A DNA stretch of 64,000 nt. It comes from Leptospira sp. (GTDB lineage Bacteria > Spirochaetota > Leptospiria > Leptospirales > Leptospiraceae). The first letter of the stretch is position 1, and every line of letters begins with the position of its first letter. A model generated the notes under the pieces. That model saw only the letters and a list, made by a program, of their open reading frames with translations. It ran no database searches and had not been told where the DNA came from. Both the position numbers and the translations under genes were made by a program. Shown piece by piece: positions 27,971 to 38,216 of this stretch. The DNA is taken from NCBI GenBank assembly GCA_027533185.1, contig JAPZTS010000017.1, forward strand, positions 62,001-126,000, in the 5' to 3' direction.

Positions 27971-28497
27971 ACTTGCGATTTGTGCAATTGTATAATCTTT
28001 TCCATTATTAAATCAACGGAAGCTAGTTTTCCATAACCTTCGTCGCCACAAACAACAACACCTTTGTCCGGAGTAACAATCTTTACTCCATCTAACTCAA
28101 GTTGTGCTAAATTTCTTTGTGTTGCCTTATGAGAATACATTCCAGGATTCATGGAGGGAGCAACAAGAACTGGACAAGTACAAGCTAGATATGTCGAAGA
28201 AACTAAGTCATCTGCGATTCCGTTTGCCAATTTTCCTAGAGTATTTGCGGAACAAGGCACAACAGCAAAAACAGATGCTAAATTTTTGATTTCTATGTGA
28301 GCCATCCCAGTATCAAATTCATCAACTCGAACGGATTTTCCTGTGAGTGCCTCAAACGTAATTTTTCCCACAAAATTTGTTGCATTTTTAGTCATAATGA
28401 CACGAACAGGGAAACCTTCTTTGGTCAAATTGCGAACAAGCTCACAAGATTTATAGGCTGCTATCGATCCGGTAACGGCAATTACGATTTCTTTCAA
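27967..28497 (-). CDS. coaC: Phosphopantothenoylcysteine decarboxylase (CoaC), stand-alone
   Basis: 176 residues, flavoprotein of the HFCD family. [16 protein letters not shown] binds FMN; AHIEIKN contains the catalytic His; [19 protein letters not shown] is the PASANT motif; APSMNPGMY supplies the Asn; CGDEGYGKL is the substrate flap with the reactive Cys. It decarboxylates phosphopantothenoylcysteine to phosphopantetheine. The TTG start directly follows the stop of the CorC-like gene (TAGTTG), with the ATGA overlap into coaB downstream. Length matches a monofunctional enzyme. Confidence 0.93.
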   Translation of the reverse strand: MKEIVIAVTGSIAAYKSCELVRNLTKEGFPVRVIMTKNATNFVGKITFEALTGKSVRVDEFDTGMAHIEIKNLASVFAVVPCSANTLGKLANGIADDLVSSTYLACTCPVLVAPSMNPGMYSHKATQRNLAQLELDGVKIVTPDKGVVVCGDEGYGKLASVDLIMEKIIQLHKSQV

Positions 28498-29868
28498 CTA
28501 ACGGTCCTCAAGCGAAAGTTCTTTCTCAAATTCGGCGTCGGTTTCTTCATCACCTTTAGGGGTAAACACGATTGTGAGAATTTTGTTCCCATCCATTTTT
28601 TTCACTTTTAAATAACCTTTTTTGATCCGAACAACACTCCCTTCTTGTGGCATATCTTCATTTTTTTCCATAAAGTATCCCGCAATTGTTCGAACCTCTT
28701 CCATATCAGATGGTTCTTCACCTTCTAAAATTTCTGTTAGGCTATCTAATTCGGCTTCCCCATCTAAGATAATCGTCTTTGATTTTTTATTTAAAGGAGT
28801 TTTGTTTTTGTCATCTGCATCCGTTTCGTCACGGATCTCACCAAAAAATTCTTCGATAATATCCTCGAGCGTTAGCAATCCAGAAACGCCACCATATTCA
28901 TCTATAACGATACCCATATGTTGCTTCTTTTCTCGAAGTTTAGTCATAACCTTCTCGATGGACATGGACTCCGGTACTTTCACAAAATCCTTTTCCATAA
29001 GTGCCGTAATCTTTTCTTTTTTACCTTTACTGGATGTATGTGCAGCCTGCCACTTTAAGTATTTTTGTACATGAATGATGCCAACAATTTTATCCAAAGT
29101 TTGGTCATAAACAGGGTAACGGGAAAAATTATGTTCAGCAATCAGCGGTAACAACTTATCAATCGTCGAATCATGCGGAATTCCAACGATAGATAGTCGA
29201 TGCGTCATAACATCCCTTGCCGTATGTTCCGAAAAATCAAACGTCTTTTGGATGAGTTGCATTTCGGAATTATCGATACGACCTTGCTTACGTTGTTCTT
29301 CAATGATGATCATCAATTCTTCGGCAGAGTGAACATATTTGTCCCCAGTCCTCTGAAGTCTAAATATGGTTAGGACTCCGCCAGCGAGCCGGTTCATCAC
29401 AAATGTTACAGGGAAAAAGAGATAATAAAAAAGCCACATAGGCACAGAAACAGATAGAGCGATGGTTTCCGTATTTTGAATGGCCAATGTCTTAGGGACC
29501 AATTCTCCCAAAATAACATGAAGTAAGGTGATGAGAGTAAATGAAACGCCAATGGCGATACTATGAATTGTGATCGGGTCTAATTGAAAACCCAAAACAG
29601 CTACAATCCCGACGACAATACCAGCAAACAAAGATTCGCCGATCCAACCTAAAAGTAGACTTGCAATCGTTATCCCGACTTGGCAGACAGAAAGCATATC
29701 ATCAATTTTTGAAACTGCTTTTTTTGTGACAAGAGCCATGGAACGATTCTCTTTTACGAGTTCTTCCAATCGGGATGGTCGAATGGAGACCATTGCAAAT
29801 TCTGCCGCTACAAAAAAGCCATTGATAAAGACTAAAAGAAAAATGAGAAAGATGCCGAGAAGCTCCAT
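28498..29868 (-). CDS. HlyC/CorC (CNNM) family membrane protein
   Basis: 456 residues. N-terminal CNNM/DUF21 domain with about four membrane segments ([63 protein letters not shown]); a tandem CBS pair ([24 protein letters not shown] … [30 protein letters not shown]); C-terminal CorC/HlyC transporter-associated domain ([11 protein letters not shown] … [15 protein letters not shown]). The family is linked to magnesium or cobalt export and homeostasis; 'hemolysin' is a historical label. First gene of the unit with coaC and coaB. Confidence 0.93.
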   Translation of the reverse strand: MELLGIFLIFLLVFINGFFVAAEFAMVSIRPSRLEELVKENRSMALVTKKAVSKIDDMLSVCQVGITIASLLLGWIGESLFAGIVVGIVAVLGFQLDPITIHSIAIGVSFTLITLLHVILGELVPKTLAIQNTETIALSVSVPMWLFYYLFFPVTFVMNRLAGGVLTIFRLQRTGDKYVHSAEELMIIIEEQRKQGRIDNSEMQLIQKTFDFSEHTARDVMTHRLSIVGIPHDSTIDKLLPLIAEHNFSRYPVYDQTLDKIVGIIHVQKYLKWQAAHTSSKGKKEKITALMEKDFVKVPESMSIEKVMTKLREKKQHMGIVIDEYGGVSGLLTLEDIIEEFFGEIRDETDADDKNKTPLNKKSKTIILDGEAELDSLTEILEGEEPSDMEEVRTIAGYFMEKNEDMPQEGSVVRIKKGYLKVKKMDGNKILTIVFTPKGDEETDAEFEKELSLEDR

Positions 29869-30076
29869 TACGCGATCGACACCATTACCTTAAGATTACT
29901 ATCGGGGTCCATTTGTGGATGTTAAATTCTTCCTCCAAAGAAAGAGACAGTGATAAGAATGAAAGCCCTAAGTCCACTGTCGCCTAAATTTTCTTTCTTT
30001 TTAGGGAACTTCTTCCGCCTGCTTTCTCTTCATTTGGGCAGATTGTAACAATTCACCAGATTATGTCACTTATAGC
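29869..30076. other. Intergenic region without recognisable gene
   Basis: 208 bases between two leftward genes. I see no RNA gene and no reading frame with family resemblance. It is expected to hold the promoter of the corC-like unit and the end of the upstream TPR gene's transcript; no clear terminator hairpin stands out. Confidence 0.4.
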
Positions 30077-32680
30077 TTAGGGTCCTGCCTGGATGTAAAA
30101 TCCTTCCTTTCGGTATCTCTCTGGATTGAGCAGTTCATTTGGATCCAGGTTTTGTCCTGGGAGATTCGATTGGATGATTGATTTGGCTCCCGACCGAAGC
30201 CAGAACCGAACCCAAGGTATTTGTAGTTTTGGATCTTCCGTAAATGACTTACCAAAAGTTTTATCGGAATAGTAAATAACACGAGGTACCGTTCGATAAT
30301 CAATCCGTCTCTGTAACCTTTGGAATTGAATATCTTCGGTGGTTCCTGAATCATTTTTACAAGACCATTGGAATTGCGAAAGATTGGCCTCTCGTTTGGA
30401 TGAATGCCCAGTATCCCAAATATGAATCCGTTCTTTTTCTTTCAGAATTCTGGAACCATCAAAATAGGAAGTCGGAGCAGAAATAAAACCATTTTGGTTA
30501 GACGCCTTGGTTGCATTACAATCCCAGCTTACTGATGCTATGTTTTTTAATGGTTCGTAAGTTGAAGAGAGAGATTCAAACAATACAAAATCAGAGTCGG
30601 TTATTTCCTTTTTTAGAATTTGGAACAGTTGAATACCAGGCTCATTTAAATAAATTTGGAATTGTGTTGTTTCCTTCAAATTTTGAACCATCTCTTTTGT
30701 TGCATATAAAATTTCTGAATGATTTGCCCTTGTAGTTTTAACCTCCTTCCAAGTTAATGCAGTTTTTTTTGGTTCCTTGGGATTAAACAAAAAAAGGTAT
30801 AAACTATCTTTGAATGGAAGTAAAAAGATAGAAGGATTTTTTGAATTTTCTAATGCACGAATAGACTCTTCATCAAGTTTTTTTCTATAAAGAGACTCTG
30901 TTTCTCGACTTTCTGAATACGTTGAATCAAAAAACTTGGAATCTCTAGTCGTGTGAAACCCTGCTACATATTTCATTTGTTCATGTACGAATGGAATTTG
31001 AAAAATAGCATGTGGTCTTTCTATTATAGACTGGTTGTTCTTAATAGAATTGAATTTGTATATGGTATCAAAAAGCACCCAAGTCTCGTTATCATCTTTC
31101 AGATGAGCCAATGCCAATTCTAGAAATTGATCTGTCCCAAAAGAAATAGGTCGATAGTTCCGAATAAAAAATAAATCCTCATAAGGATACACAGTAAGGT
31201 AATCAGACATTGCTTCTCTGATATTTCCCGTCACCGGACCTTTTTTGCCTGAAGCCGCATGTGCAAAAACAAATCCAAAATTTCGAATGAACTCGGATTG
31301 ATAAAAACTGTTTTCATCGTCAAGGATACCTCGGCTTTTGGTAAACTCGATCGTAGACTTTCGATATTCTTTTTTATAAATTTGATTGTAGCCCTGCAAA
31401 ACGGTGGCGGCATACTCAAGACGACGCCATCCTTTTCCTTGCGCCATATAGATAATTTCGTCTGCAATTTTGGAAGATAGTTCTGGATTATCATCCATCA
31501 CTAACTGCGCAATACGAAGCTTAGGCCATATGTCTGACTCCGATAACTTTTCGGGGTCTTGAATCTTTTGCAGAGCCCGAATTGCAGCAGAAGTTCCATT
31601 TACCTTTTGAATGGATGTTGATACCAAATCTTTAACACCCATTATCCCTAGTGGCTCATTTAAAAAAGGATGAAGTGTGTCTCCACTCCAATTATCCAAA
31701 TCCAATTTTAAATAGTAATCCAAAGACTTTTTGAAGTTTTTCTGAAGAAAGGATAAGGCACCTAACTTAAGATAAATTTTATTAAGGATGGACGGTTTTT
31801 TATTTTTAGTGACTCGTAAATAGTTTTGATAGCTTTCTTCGGAAGAATAATAATCTCCAAGAAGGATTTGGAAAAAAGCAATTCGTTCCCAAGATAAATC
31901 TGAAACATACCCATCTGTGACCTTTTCCATGTCCATTATCATATTTTGGAAATGAATACCTTCTCGGATAAAACCTAAGAATGCAAGTTTTGCAGGTAAA
32001 TCTTCATCAATTTGGTCAAGCAGAGGGATCCATTCTAAAATCGGATCTTCAAAAAAAGGAGAACTAACCCGCATTATATTAACATAATGTTTGTGCATCT
32101 CCTTATCCTTCCCAGTAGGTAGGTCAATATAAAATTGTAGTCTGAATACTCTGCATAGCGAATAATACGGTTTAGTTTTATTACAATCCATTCGTATCAT
32201 TGATTTCTTTTCATCTTCACCACCTTGAAACAAGTTGGATCGCATATTCTTTGCAAGATTACGGAAATAGGTATTAGGCTCTTTTTGGATATAGTTATCC
32301 AAAGTTTTTATTGCTTGCGCTTCTTCTCCCTGAGACTGTTTCCACAAGGAAGTTAATAATGCATCTGCGAAAGAATATTCACCTTTTTTACTTCTTAATT
32401 CATATAAAATATTTGCAATACCAATTTTATCTTTTTTCCGAAGATAATATTCACCTAACATTAAGTAAAAATCTAATTCCTGAATATTCGAAAGACCTTC
32501 CGGAGCTTTGAATCGATATTCATCTTTGAGGGAAAGTACTTCTTTGCCAGAAAGATAGAGTTTTGGAGTGGACCCAACAAAAACCCAACCCTGACTTCTC
32601 GGTACCTGAGAAAATAACGGTAAAAAATTGAAAAAATAAAGAACCAAAATAGAAATAAAAATTGTGGGAATCTTAGACAT
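30077..32680 (-). CDS. Exported TPR-rich protein with a degenerate CHAT-like C-terminus
   Basis: 867 residues. Signal peptide (IFISILVLYFFNFLPLFSQ), then about 500 residues of TPR-like helical repeats (ELDFYLMLGEYYLRKKDKIG, RIAFFQILLGDYYSSEESYQNYL, IYLKLGALSFLQKNFKKSLDYYLKL). The last ~200 residues resemble the CHAT caspase fold seen after TPR arrays: a strand then IHIWDTGHSS where H-A-T-H-G is usual, PRVIYYSDKTFG where LSACETxxG is usual, then WVRFWLRSGAKSIIQSNLPG matching GARSVIASLW. Both catalytic positions (His, Cys) appear substituted, so it would be a pseudoprotease. Located in the periplasm or outer membrane. The CHAT call is an inference from pattern. Confidence 0.6.
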   Translation of the reverse strand: MSKIPTIFISILVLYFFNFLPLFSQVPRSQGWVFVGSTPKLYLSGKEVLSLKDEYRFKAPEGLSNIQELDFYLMLGEYYLRKKDKIGIANILYELRSKKGEYSFADALLTSLWKQSQGEEAQAIKTLDNYIQKEPNTYFRNLAKNMRSNLFQGGEDEKKSMIRMDCNKTKPYYSLCRVFRLQFYIDLPTGKDKEMHKHYVNIMRVSSPFFEDPILEWIPLLDQIDEDLPAKLAFLGFIREGIHFQNMIMDMEKVTDGYVSDLSWERIAFFQILLGDYYSSEESYQNYLRVTKNKKPSILNKIYLKLGALSFLQKNFKKSLDYYLKLDLDNWSGDTLHPFLNEPLGIMGVKDLVSTSIQKVNGTSAAIRALQKIQDPEKLSESDIWPKLRIAQLVMDDNPELSSKIADEIIYMAQGKGWRRLEYAATVLQGYNQIYKKEYRKSTIEFTKSRGILDDENSFYQSEFIRNFGFVFAHAASGKKGPVTGNIREAMSDYLTVYPYEDLFFIRNYRPISFGTDQFLELALAHLKDDNETWVLFDTIYKFNSIKNNQSIIERPHAIFQIPFVHEQMKYVAGFHTTRDSKFFDSTYSESRETESLYRKKLDEESIRALENSKNPSIFLLPFKDSLYLFLFNPKEPKKTALTWKEVKTTRANHSEILYATKEMVQNLKETTQFQIYLNEPGIQLFQILKKEITDSDFVLFESLSSTYEPLKNIASVSWDCNATKASNQNGFISAPTSYFDGSRILKEKERIHIWDTGHSSKREANLSQFQWSCKNDSGTTEDIQFQRLQRRIDYRTVPRVIYYSDKTFGKSFTEDPKLQIPWVRFWLRSGAKSIIQSNLPGQNLDPNELLNPERYRKEGFYIQAGP

Positions 32681-32788
32681 CGTTTACTATAAGTTCCCAC
32701 GGGTACAGGATTTGGTCAAGTTCCATAAGTTTTTTTGTTACAAGCTTTGATAATTGTCCATTAAAATAGGTGTTCTAAGTCAATTCAA

Positions 32789-35700
32789 ATGATTTCAGAT
32801 TTTAAATTAGAAGATGTGTTGGGTAGTTTTGATGAATTTTTGATCATTGTCGATCAAAAACTCCAAATACAATATTCGATCGTCTCACCTAATTTGTATA
32901 TACCGAACGGAGCACTTAGCATCGGATCAAATCTCTCAAACCTTCCCGTTTTACCCAAAGAACTCTTTATTCTCCAATCACTTTCGAAGGATTCTTTGCA
33001 AAGACGACACAATTTTTCGATAAGCCTTACTTTGGCCGGAAATTCTTTTCGAGTTCAGGGTAGATTCACAAATTTGGGAACTGGTCCAGCACTCGTGATC
33101 CGAGGAGAACCGAATCCAAACATAGAAAATTTGGTATTGGATGTCGGACCTAACGTTATTTTCCGCTCAAAATATGATGCAGATTTTGTAATTAGTTTTG
33201 TTTCATCCAACATTTCCTTTCTCTACCAATACCAACCACAAGACTTTATTTCCGGAAAACTAAAGAAGAAGGATTTAATTTTTGAGGGAGATTTGGAAAG
33301 AGTAATCGAAGAAGAAAAAGTATTTCTAAGGGGAGGACTGCGAAATTTTTCAATTGAATACCGATTAAAAAAGGGGAATGGAGAAATCATTTATGTCAGT
33401 GAATTCAATGTGGTTACTTACTATGATTCATTGCCAACAGAAAAGATTTGTTTCTTAATTGATATATCCGAGCAAAAGGAAAGAGAATCGCAAATCATAA
33501 GCCAACGAAACGAGCTTTTTAAAATCAAACGACTGTTTGAAGATACCAATGAAGTAGCCTTAAGCGGAGGGTGGGAAATAGATCTGATCCATCAATTGCA
33601 TTGGTGGTCGGATGGTTTCAAAAAAGTTTTCGATCTACCACTCAACGTCCAACCAAATGAATATTCGTTTTCAAGTCTTATAATATTAGAAAAAGATATT
33701 GAGATTTATAATAACGCGATTTTAGAAGCAATCCAACATAGTTTGCCTTTTGATATTGAGTTAAGAATGAAAGATTCGAAAGAACAAAGTAAATGGATAA
33801 GGATTGTCGGTAAACCAGAATTAAAGAATGGTAAATGCATTCGGATTTTTGGCAGTTTGCAGGATCTATCCGAAAGAAGAGAAATGCAAATACAAAAGGA
33901 AGAAGCATTGGCAAGGCTTGAAAACCTTTTGGATGCAACCACTCATGTTACCATAATAGGAACCGATACGGATGGAATCATTACTCATTTTAACAAAGGG
34001 GCTGAAAATCTCTTAGGATATAAAGCCAAGGAAGTAATAGGGAAAACGACACCTTATATTTTCCACCTTCCCGATGAAGTACAAAATCGGTCTGATTTTT
34101 TAAGCGTAAAATATGGATATCCAATACAAGGTTTTGAAACCTTTGTACATCTCGCAAAACAGGGAGTAGTTGATTCTAGAGAATGGACTTACGTTAAAAA
34201 AACAGGAGAAACATTCCCTGTTGAGTTGGTGATATCCTCCGTAAAAAACCGAAACAACGATATTATTGGTTTTTTAGGTATTGGGATCGATATTTCCAAT
34301 CACAAAGCGACAGAAAGAACACTAAGAGAAAGTGAAAGTCGTTGGCAGTTTGCCCTTGAAGGTTCTGGGGATGGAATCTGGGATTGGAATGCAATTACAA
34401 ACAAGGTTTATTTTTCCAAACAATGGAAATCTATGTTAGGTTATTCGGAACTAGAAATCGGAGATTCTTTGCAAGAATGGGAATCTCGTGTTCATCCAGA
34501 TGATCTAGCTGAGTGTTTTAAACATCTGAACGAACATTTTGAAAAAAAAGTTCCTGTTTACACAAGCGAACATCGCATGCTTCACAAAAATGGAGAGTAT
34601 GTATGGATTCTGGACAGAGGAAAGGTAATCGAAAGAGATAGACAAGGAAAGCCGGTTCGTGTGATCGGAACACATTCGGATATCACTGAACGTAAAAATA
34701 TGGAAAAGATGCTAAAGGAAGCAAAATCCAAAGCTGAATCTGCATCCTCTGCTAAATCTGAATTTCTTGCAAATATGAGCCATGAAATCAGAACTCCACT
34801 CAATGGTGTAATTGGATTCTCAGAGCTACTATCAAAAACAAATTTAGATGAGATTCAAAAACAGTACACGGAAACGATTTCCATTTCCGCAAATTCGTTG
34901 TTAGATCTAATTAATGATATTCTAGATTTTTCCAAAATAGAATCGGGAAAAATGGACTTACATTTTGAGCCAGTCAGTCTGAACGACTTGTTTTACCAAA
35001 TCAACGAAATTATCAAATTCAAATCGAATCAAAAAGGTCTGAATTATATTTTGGAGATTGATAAGAATGTCCCAAACATCATTCTAACGGATGCAATACG
35101 ACTTCGTCAGATTATTTTGAATTTGACCAGCAATGCTATTAAATTTACCGAAATAGGATTCGTGAAAGTTAGAATTTCTGCCTCCAAACTCTATGATGAC
35201 ATTCACCATTTTACTTTTGAAATTCGAGATACTGGAATTGGAATTGATGAAGAAAATCAGAAAAAAATATTTGAAGCATTCTCTCAAGCAGATACCTCAA
35301 CAACTCGAAAATTTGGGGGCACGGGCCTTGGGCTTACTATCTCATCACAATTGCTAAAACTCTTTGGATCCAAATTATCAGTTAATTCTTCACTAAACAA
35401 TGGATCGGTCTTTTCTTTTTCATTTCCTATTAAAGCTTTGAAGGATTCGGAACAAACCCCGATTTCATCTGATCTATTAAAAAAACAGCCAGAACCAAAT
35501 TTGGATAATACCGTCTACTTACAAACAGGAGAAGCTTTAGCAAGAATCCTAATCGCTGAAGATAATCCTGTGAATATGATGCTCACAAGGGCACTCATTC
35601 GGAAGATTTTTCCAAATGCGGAGATATTAGAAGCGAAAGATGGAAGTGAGGCAGTGGTGTTATTCGAAGAGCACAGTCCCAATTTAATCCTTATGGATAT

Positions 35701-35929
35701 TCAAATGCCCGAATTGAATGGGTATGATGCTACGAAAAAAATAAGAGATTTAAAAAATGGAAAGACAATTCCGATTCTAGCTTTAACGGCTGGGACTGTA
35801 GCAGGAGAAGAATCAAGATGTTTGGCAGCAGGAATGAATGACTATATCTCCAAACCAGTTGTTTTAAAGACATTGTCTGAAAAATTAAAAAAGTGGCTTA
35901 TCACAGAGGATGTCAAAAAAACAATGTAA
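32789..35929 (+). CDS. Soluble PAS-hybrid sensor histidine kinase
   Basis: 1046 residues with no membrane segment. Several PAS/PAC modules occupy roughly residues 100-640 (clear PAC ends at FLIDISEQKER, SLQDLSERRE, GIDISNHKATERT and THSDITERKNME). HisKA carries the phosphorylated His665 in MSHEIRTPLNG; HATPase_c has NLTSNAIKFTE, DTGIGI, GGTGLGLTIS; a C-terminal receiver has its phospho-acceptor Asp970 in LILMDIQMPELNG and a Lys in YISKPV. It would sense a cytoplasmic signal such as redox, light or a metabolite; no separate output domain is fused. Six bases separate it from the downstream ABC-F gene. Confidence 0.93.
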   Translation: MISDFKLEDVLGSFDEFLIIVDQKLQIQYSIVSPNLYIPNGALSIGSNLSNLPVLPKELFILQSLSKDSLQRRHNFSISLTLAGNSFRVQGRFTNLGTGPALVIRGEPNPNIENLVLDVGPNVIFRSKYDADFVISFVSSNISFLYQYQPQDFISGKLKKKDLIFEGDLERVIEEEKVFLRGGLRNFSIEYRLKKGNGEIIYVSEFNVVTYYDSLPTEKICFLIDISEQKERESQIISQRNELFKIKRLFEDTNEVALSGGWEIDLIHQLHWWSDGFKKVFDLPLNVQPNEYSFSSLIILEKDIEIYNNAILEAIQHSLPFDIELRMKDSKEQSKWIRIVGKPELKNGKCIRIFGSLQDLSERREMQIQKEEALARLENLLDATTHVTIIGTDTDGIITHFNKGAENLLGYKAKEVIGKTTPYIFHLPDEVQNRSDFLSVKYGYPIQGFETFVHLAKQGVVDSREWTYVKKTGETFPVELVISSVKNRNNDIIGFLGIGIDISNHKATERTLRESESRWQFALEGSGDGIWDWNAITNKVYFSKQWKSMLGYSELEIGDSLQEWESRVHPDDLAECFKHLNEHFEKKVPVYTSEHRMLHKNGEYVWILDRGKVIERDRQGKPVRVIGTHSDITERKNMEKMLKEAKSKAESASSAKSEFLANMSHEIRTPLNGVIGFSELLSKTNLDEIQKQYTETISISANSLLDLINDILDFSKIESGKMDLHFEPVSLNDLFYQINEIIKFKSNQKGLNYILEIDKNVPNIILTDAIRLRQIILNLTSNAIKFTEIGFVKVRISASKLYDDIHHFTFEIRDTGIGIDEENQKKIFEAFSQADTSTTRKFGGTGLGLTISSQLLKLFGSKLSVNSSLNNGSVFSFSFPIKALKDSEQTPISSDLLKKQPEPNLDNTVYLQTGEALARILIAEDNPVNMMLTRALIRKIFPNAEILEAKDGSEAVVLFEEHSPNLILMDIQMPELNGYDATKKIRDLKNGKTIPILALTAGTVAGEESRCLAAGMNDYISKPVVLKTLSEKLKKWLITEDVKKTM

Positions 35930-35934
35930 TTATT

Positions 35935-37815
35935 GTGCTGGTATCTATTTCAAAATTATCCAAATCCATTGGTGACAAAAAACTTTTTACAAATGTTGAC
36001 TTCGGAATATCCGAAGGTGAAAAAGTAGCAATCGTTGGGATCAATGGTTCCGGTAAATCAACCTTCTTACGCGCATTACTTGGTAGAGAAGAAATTGATT
36101 CGGGACAAATTGTTAAGAGCAATCATTTAAAAATTTCTATTTTAGAACAAAATCCAATTTTTTCACCTGACGAACGAATCATCGATCACATCTATAATGG
36201 CGAAAACAAAATTGTTAAATTGCTAAAAAAATACGAACTAGTTTGTGAAGCATTGGGCAATGGATCAGATACTGCGGAAGAAGACTACACAGAAATCACA
36301 CAAGAGATGGATAGACTCAGTGCATGGGATTATGAAAAACAGGTTAAATCCATACTAAAGGAGTTAGGTGTAGATCATTTAGAACGAAAGATGTCCAACC
36401 TCTCGGGAGGAATGCTCAAAAAAGTAGAACTTGCTAAAGCTTTGATTGATGAAAGCAATTTACTGATTTTGGATGAGCCGACAAATCATCTTGATGTTAA
36501 ATCCATCCTATGGCTAGAAGAATATCTATCCAACCTGAACAGTGCCGTTTTACTTATAACACATGATAGATACTTTCTAGATCGAGTCGTTGGCAAGATC
36601 TTGGAATTTAGCAATGGGAATTATTATCTATACTCTGGTAATTACTCAGAGTATTTGAGTCTTAAAGTAGCAAGAGAAGAAACCCTTTACAAACAAGAAG
36701 AAAAAGCCAAACAATTTCTTAAGCAAGAGATGAAATGGCTCAAACGGCAACCTAAAGCCAGAACAACAAAACAAAAAGCAAGAATTGATAGAGCCTCAGC
36801 ACTGCAAAACCGAGAAAAACCACCTGAACAAAAAGAATTAGAGCTTTCTGTAGCTGCCAAGAGACAAGGAAAAACTATTTTAGAATTACACAATATTCAA
36901 AAATCATTTGGAGAAAGGAAGATTATTCGGGATTTTACTTATCATTTTAAGGCAAAAGAACGTCTAGGGATCATTGGTGCAAACGGGATCGGTAAATCCA
37001 CTCTCTTAAATATAATGGCCGGGAAAATTTCGCCCGATTTTGGTTTTTTGAAACCTGGTATTAATACAAAGATAGGATACTTTGATCAAAATAACCAAGA
37101 TCTTCCATTAGATAGAAATGTTTTGGAGTACATTAAAGACGTAGCGGGAGAAATGATAGAAACAGAATCCGGGGAAAAGATAACCGCCGCAAAAATGTTA
37201 GAGCGATTTCTTTTCGATGGAAAACTTCAATACACTCCGATAGCAAAACTATCTGGAGGCGAAAAAAGAAGACTTTACTTAGTTCAGATACTTATGACTG
37301 GACCAAATTTTTTAATCCTCGACGAACCTACAAATGATCTAGATATCCAAACACTTTCTATCCTCGAATCCTTTTTAGAAGAATTCCCTGGAACAGTTGT
37401 TACCGTATCGCATGATCGATACTTTTTAGACCGAGTTGCCGAAGGTTTAATCCTGTTTCGTAATTCAGGTACATTGGATCTTTATGTTGGCACATTCTCG
37501 TCCTTTCTCGAAGAGGAAGGAATGGATTGGGAAAAAGGGAACATTGATAAAGAACAAGAAGAACAACTAACAACAAACGAAAAAAATAAGCCTGAGATAC
37601 CCCGACATTCTAGTCCATCAAAAGACCAGAAAAAAATTCAAAAAATCGAATCTGAGATAACAAGTCTAGAATCTAAAAAGGCAAATCTCCAGAAAGAAAT
37701 GGAGTTAGTTTCTGAAGACTTTGTAAAACTTGCAGAACTCACAAAAGAATTGAGTAAACTAGAGGAGGAAATTCTTTACAAATTGTCTGAATGGGAAACA
37801 CTTCATCCCGGATGA
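35935..37815 (+). CDS. ABC-F family ATPase, Uup-type
   Basis: 626 residues from a GTG at 35935 (no strong ribosome site; the frame is open upstream into the kinase end). Two ABC domains without membrane segments: Walker A GINGSGKST and GANGIGKST, signatures LSGGMLKKVELAKAL and LSGGEKRRLYLVQIL, Walker B LLILDEPTNHLD and FLILDEPTNDLD. Linker with QEEKAKQFLKQEMKWLKRQPKARTTKQKAR and a C-terminal coiled coil (about 560-626) are typical of Uup. ABC-F proteins act on ribosomes or, for Uup, also on branched DNA intermediates. The 3' end runs straight into a decayed phosphatase gene. Confidence 0.9.
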   Translation: MLVSISKLSKSIGDKKLFTNVDFGISEGEKVAIVGINGSGKSTFLRALLGREEIDSGQIVKSNHLKISILEQNPIFSPDERIIDHIYNGENKIVKLLKKYELVCEALGNGSDTAEEDYTEITQEMDRLSAWDYEKQVKSILKELGVDHLERKMSNLSGGMLKKVELAKALIDESNLLILDEPTNHLDVKSILWLEEYLSNLNSAVLLITHDRYFLDRVVGKILEFSNGNYYLYSGNYSEYLSLKVAREETLYKQEEKAKQFLKQEMKWLKRQPKARTTKQKARIDRASALQNREKPPEQKELELSVAAKRQGKTILELHNIQKSFGERKIIRDFTYHFKAKERLGIIGANGIGKSTLLNIMAGKISPDFGFLKPGINTKIGYFDQNNQDLPLDRNVLEYIKDVAGEMIETESGEKITAAKMLERFLFDGKLQYTPIAKLSGGEKRRLYLVQILMTGPNFLILDEPTNDLDIQTLSILESFLEEFPGTVVTVSHDRYFLDRVAEGLILFRNSGTLDLYVGTFSSFLEEEGMDWEKGNIDKEQEEQLTTNEKNKPEIPRHSSPSKDQKKIQKIESEITSLESKKANLQKEMELVSEDFVKLAELTKELSKLEEEILYKLSEWETLHPG

Positions 37816-38152
37816 AAACGGTTTACTATACGAGACTTCTCATTTGGACACCGATCATCACTCCAGTCTTCAATATTTTGTCGGAGGAAATTTCCTTACA
37901 GTTGGAACGAGGGGATTTGCTTGTTATGCTGATGGATGGTCTGACAGAGGGAAGGTCTCCTAGTTCCACCAAAATGTTCGGAGAAGAAGAATAGTAACAA
38001 TTGGTAATCCGAAATAGAGATAATCCTTTGAATGAAATTTTAGATATTGTGTTTAAAGCAATCATTCAATTGTCAGGAAGTATAGATCGGATACAGGATG
38101 ATCTATAACATTGGGAATTATGCGTTATACGAAAATTAAAAACTACAATTGA
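37816..38152 (+). pseudogene. Remnant of a SpoIIE/RsbU-type PP2C phosphatase (C-terminal part)
   Basis: One frame reads SEEISLQLERGDLLVMLMDGLTEGRSPSS then KMFGEEE, the characteristic 'L.xGDxLxxxxDGLTE…FGEE' end of SpoIIE phosphatases. It is broken by tandem stops TAG-TAA at 37992-37997; the same frame continues with QLVIRNRDNPLNEILDIV, then GSIDRIQDD. After a 2-base shift near 38103 the expected closing strand appears (ITLGIMRYTK) before a TGA at 38150. The upstream catalytic half is missing, truncated at the ABC-F stop. Clearly non-functional. Confidence 0.75.
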
Positions 38153-38216
38153 TTTAAAACTAAAAAAGGGAACTATTGCAAAATGTTTTGAATGAACCAA
38201 CATCATCATCTTCTAA

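Noticed and set aside
28498..29868. True haemolysin
   Set aside because: CNNM-CBS-CorC layout is that of ion-homeostasis proteins; the haemolysin label is historical.
35893..35934. Earlier GTG start for the ABC-F gene inside the kinase gene
   Set aside because: The extra residues are unlike the family N-terminus, which fits the GTG at 35935.
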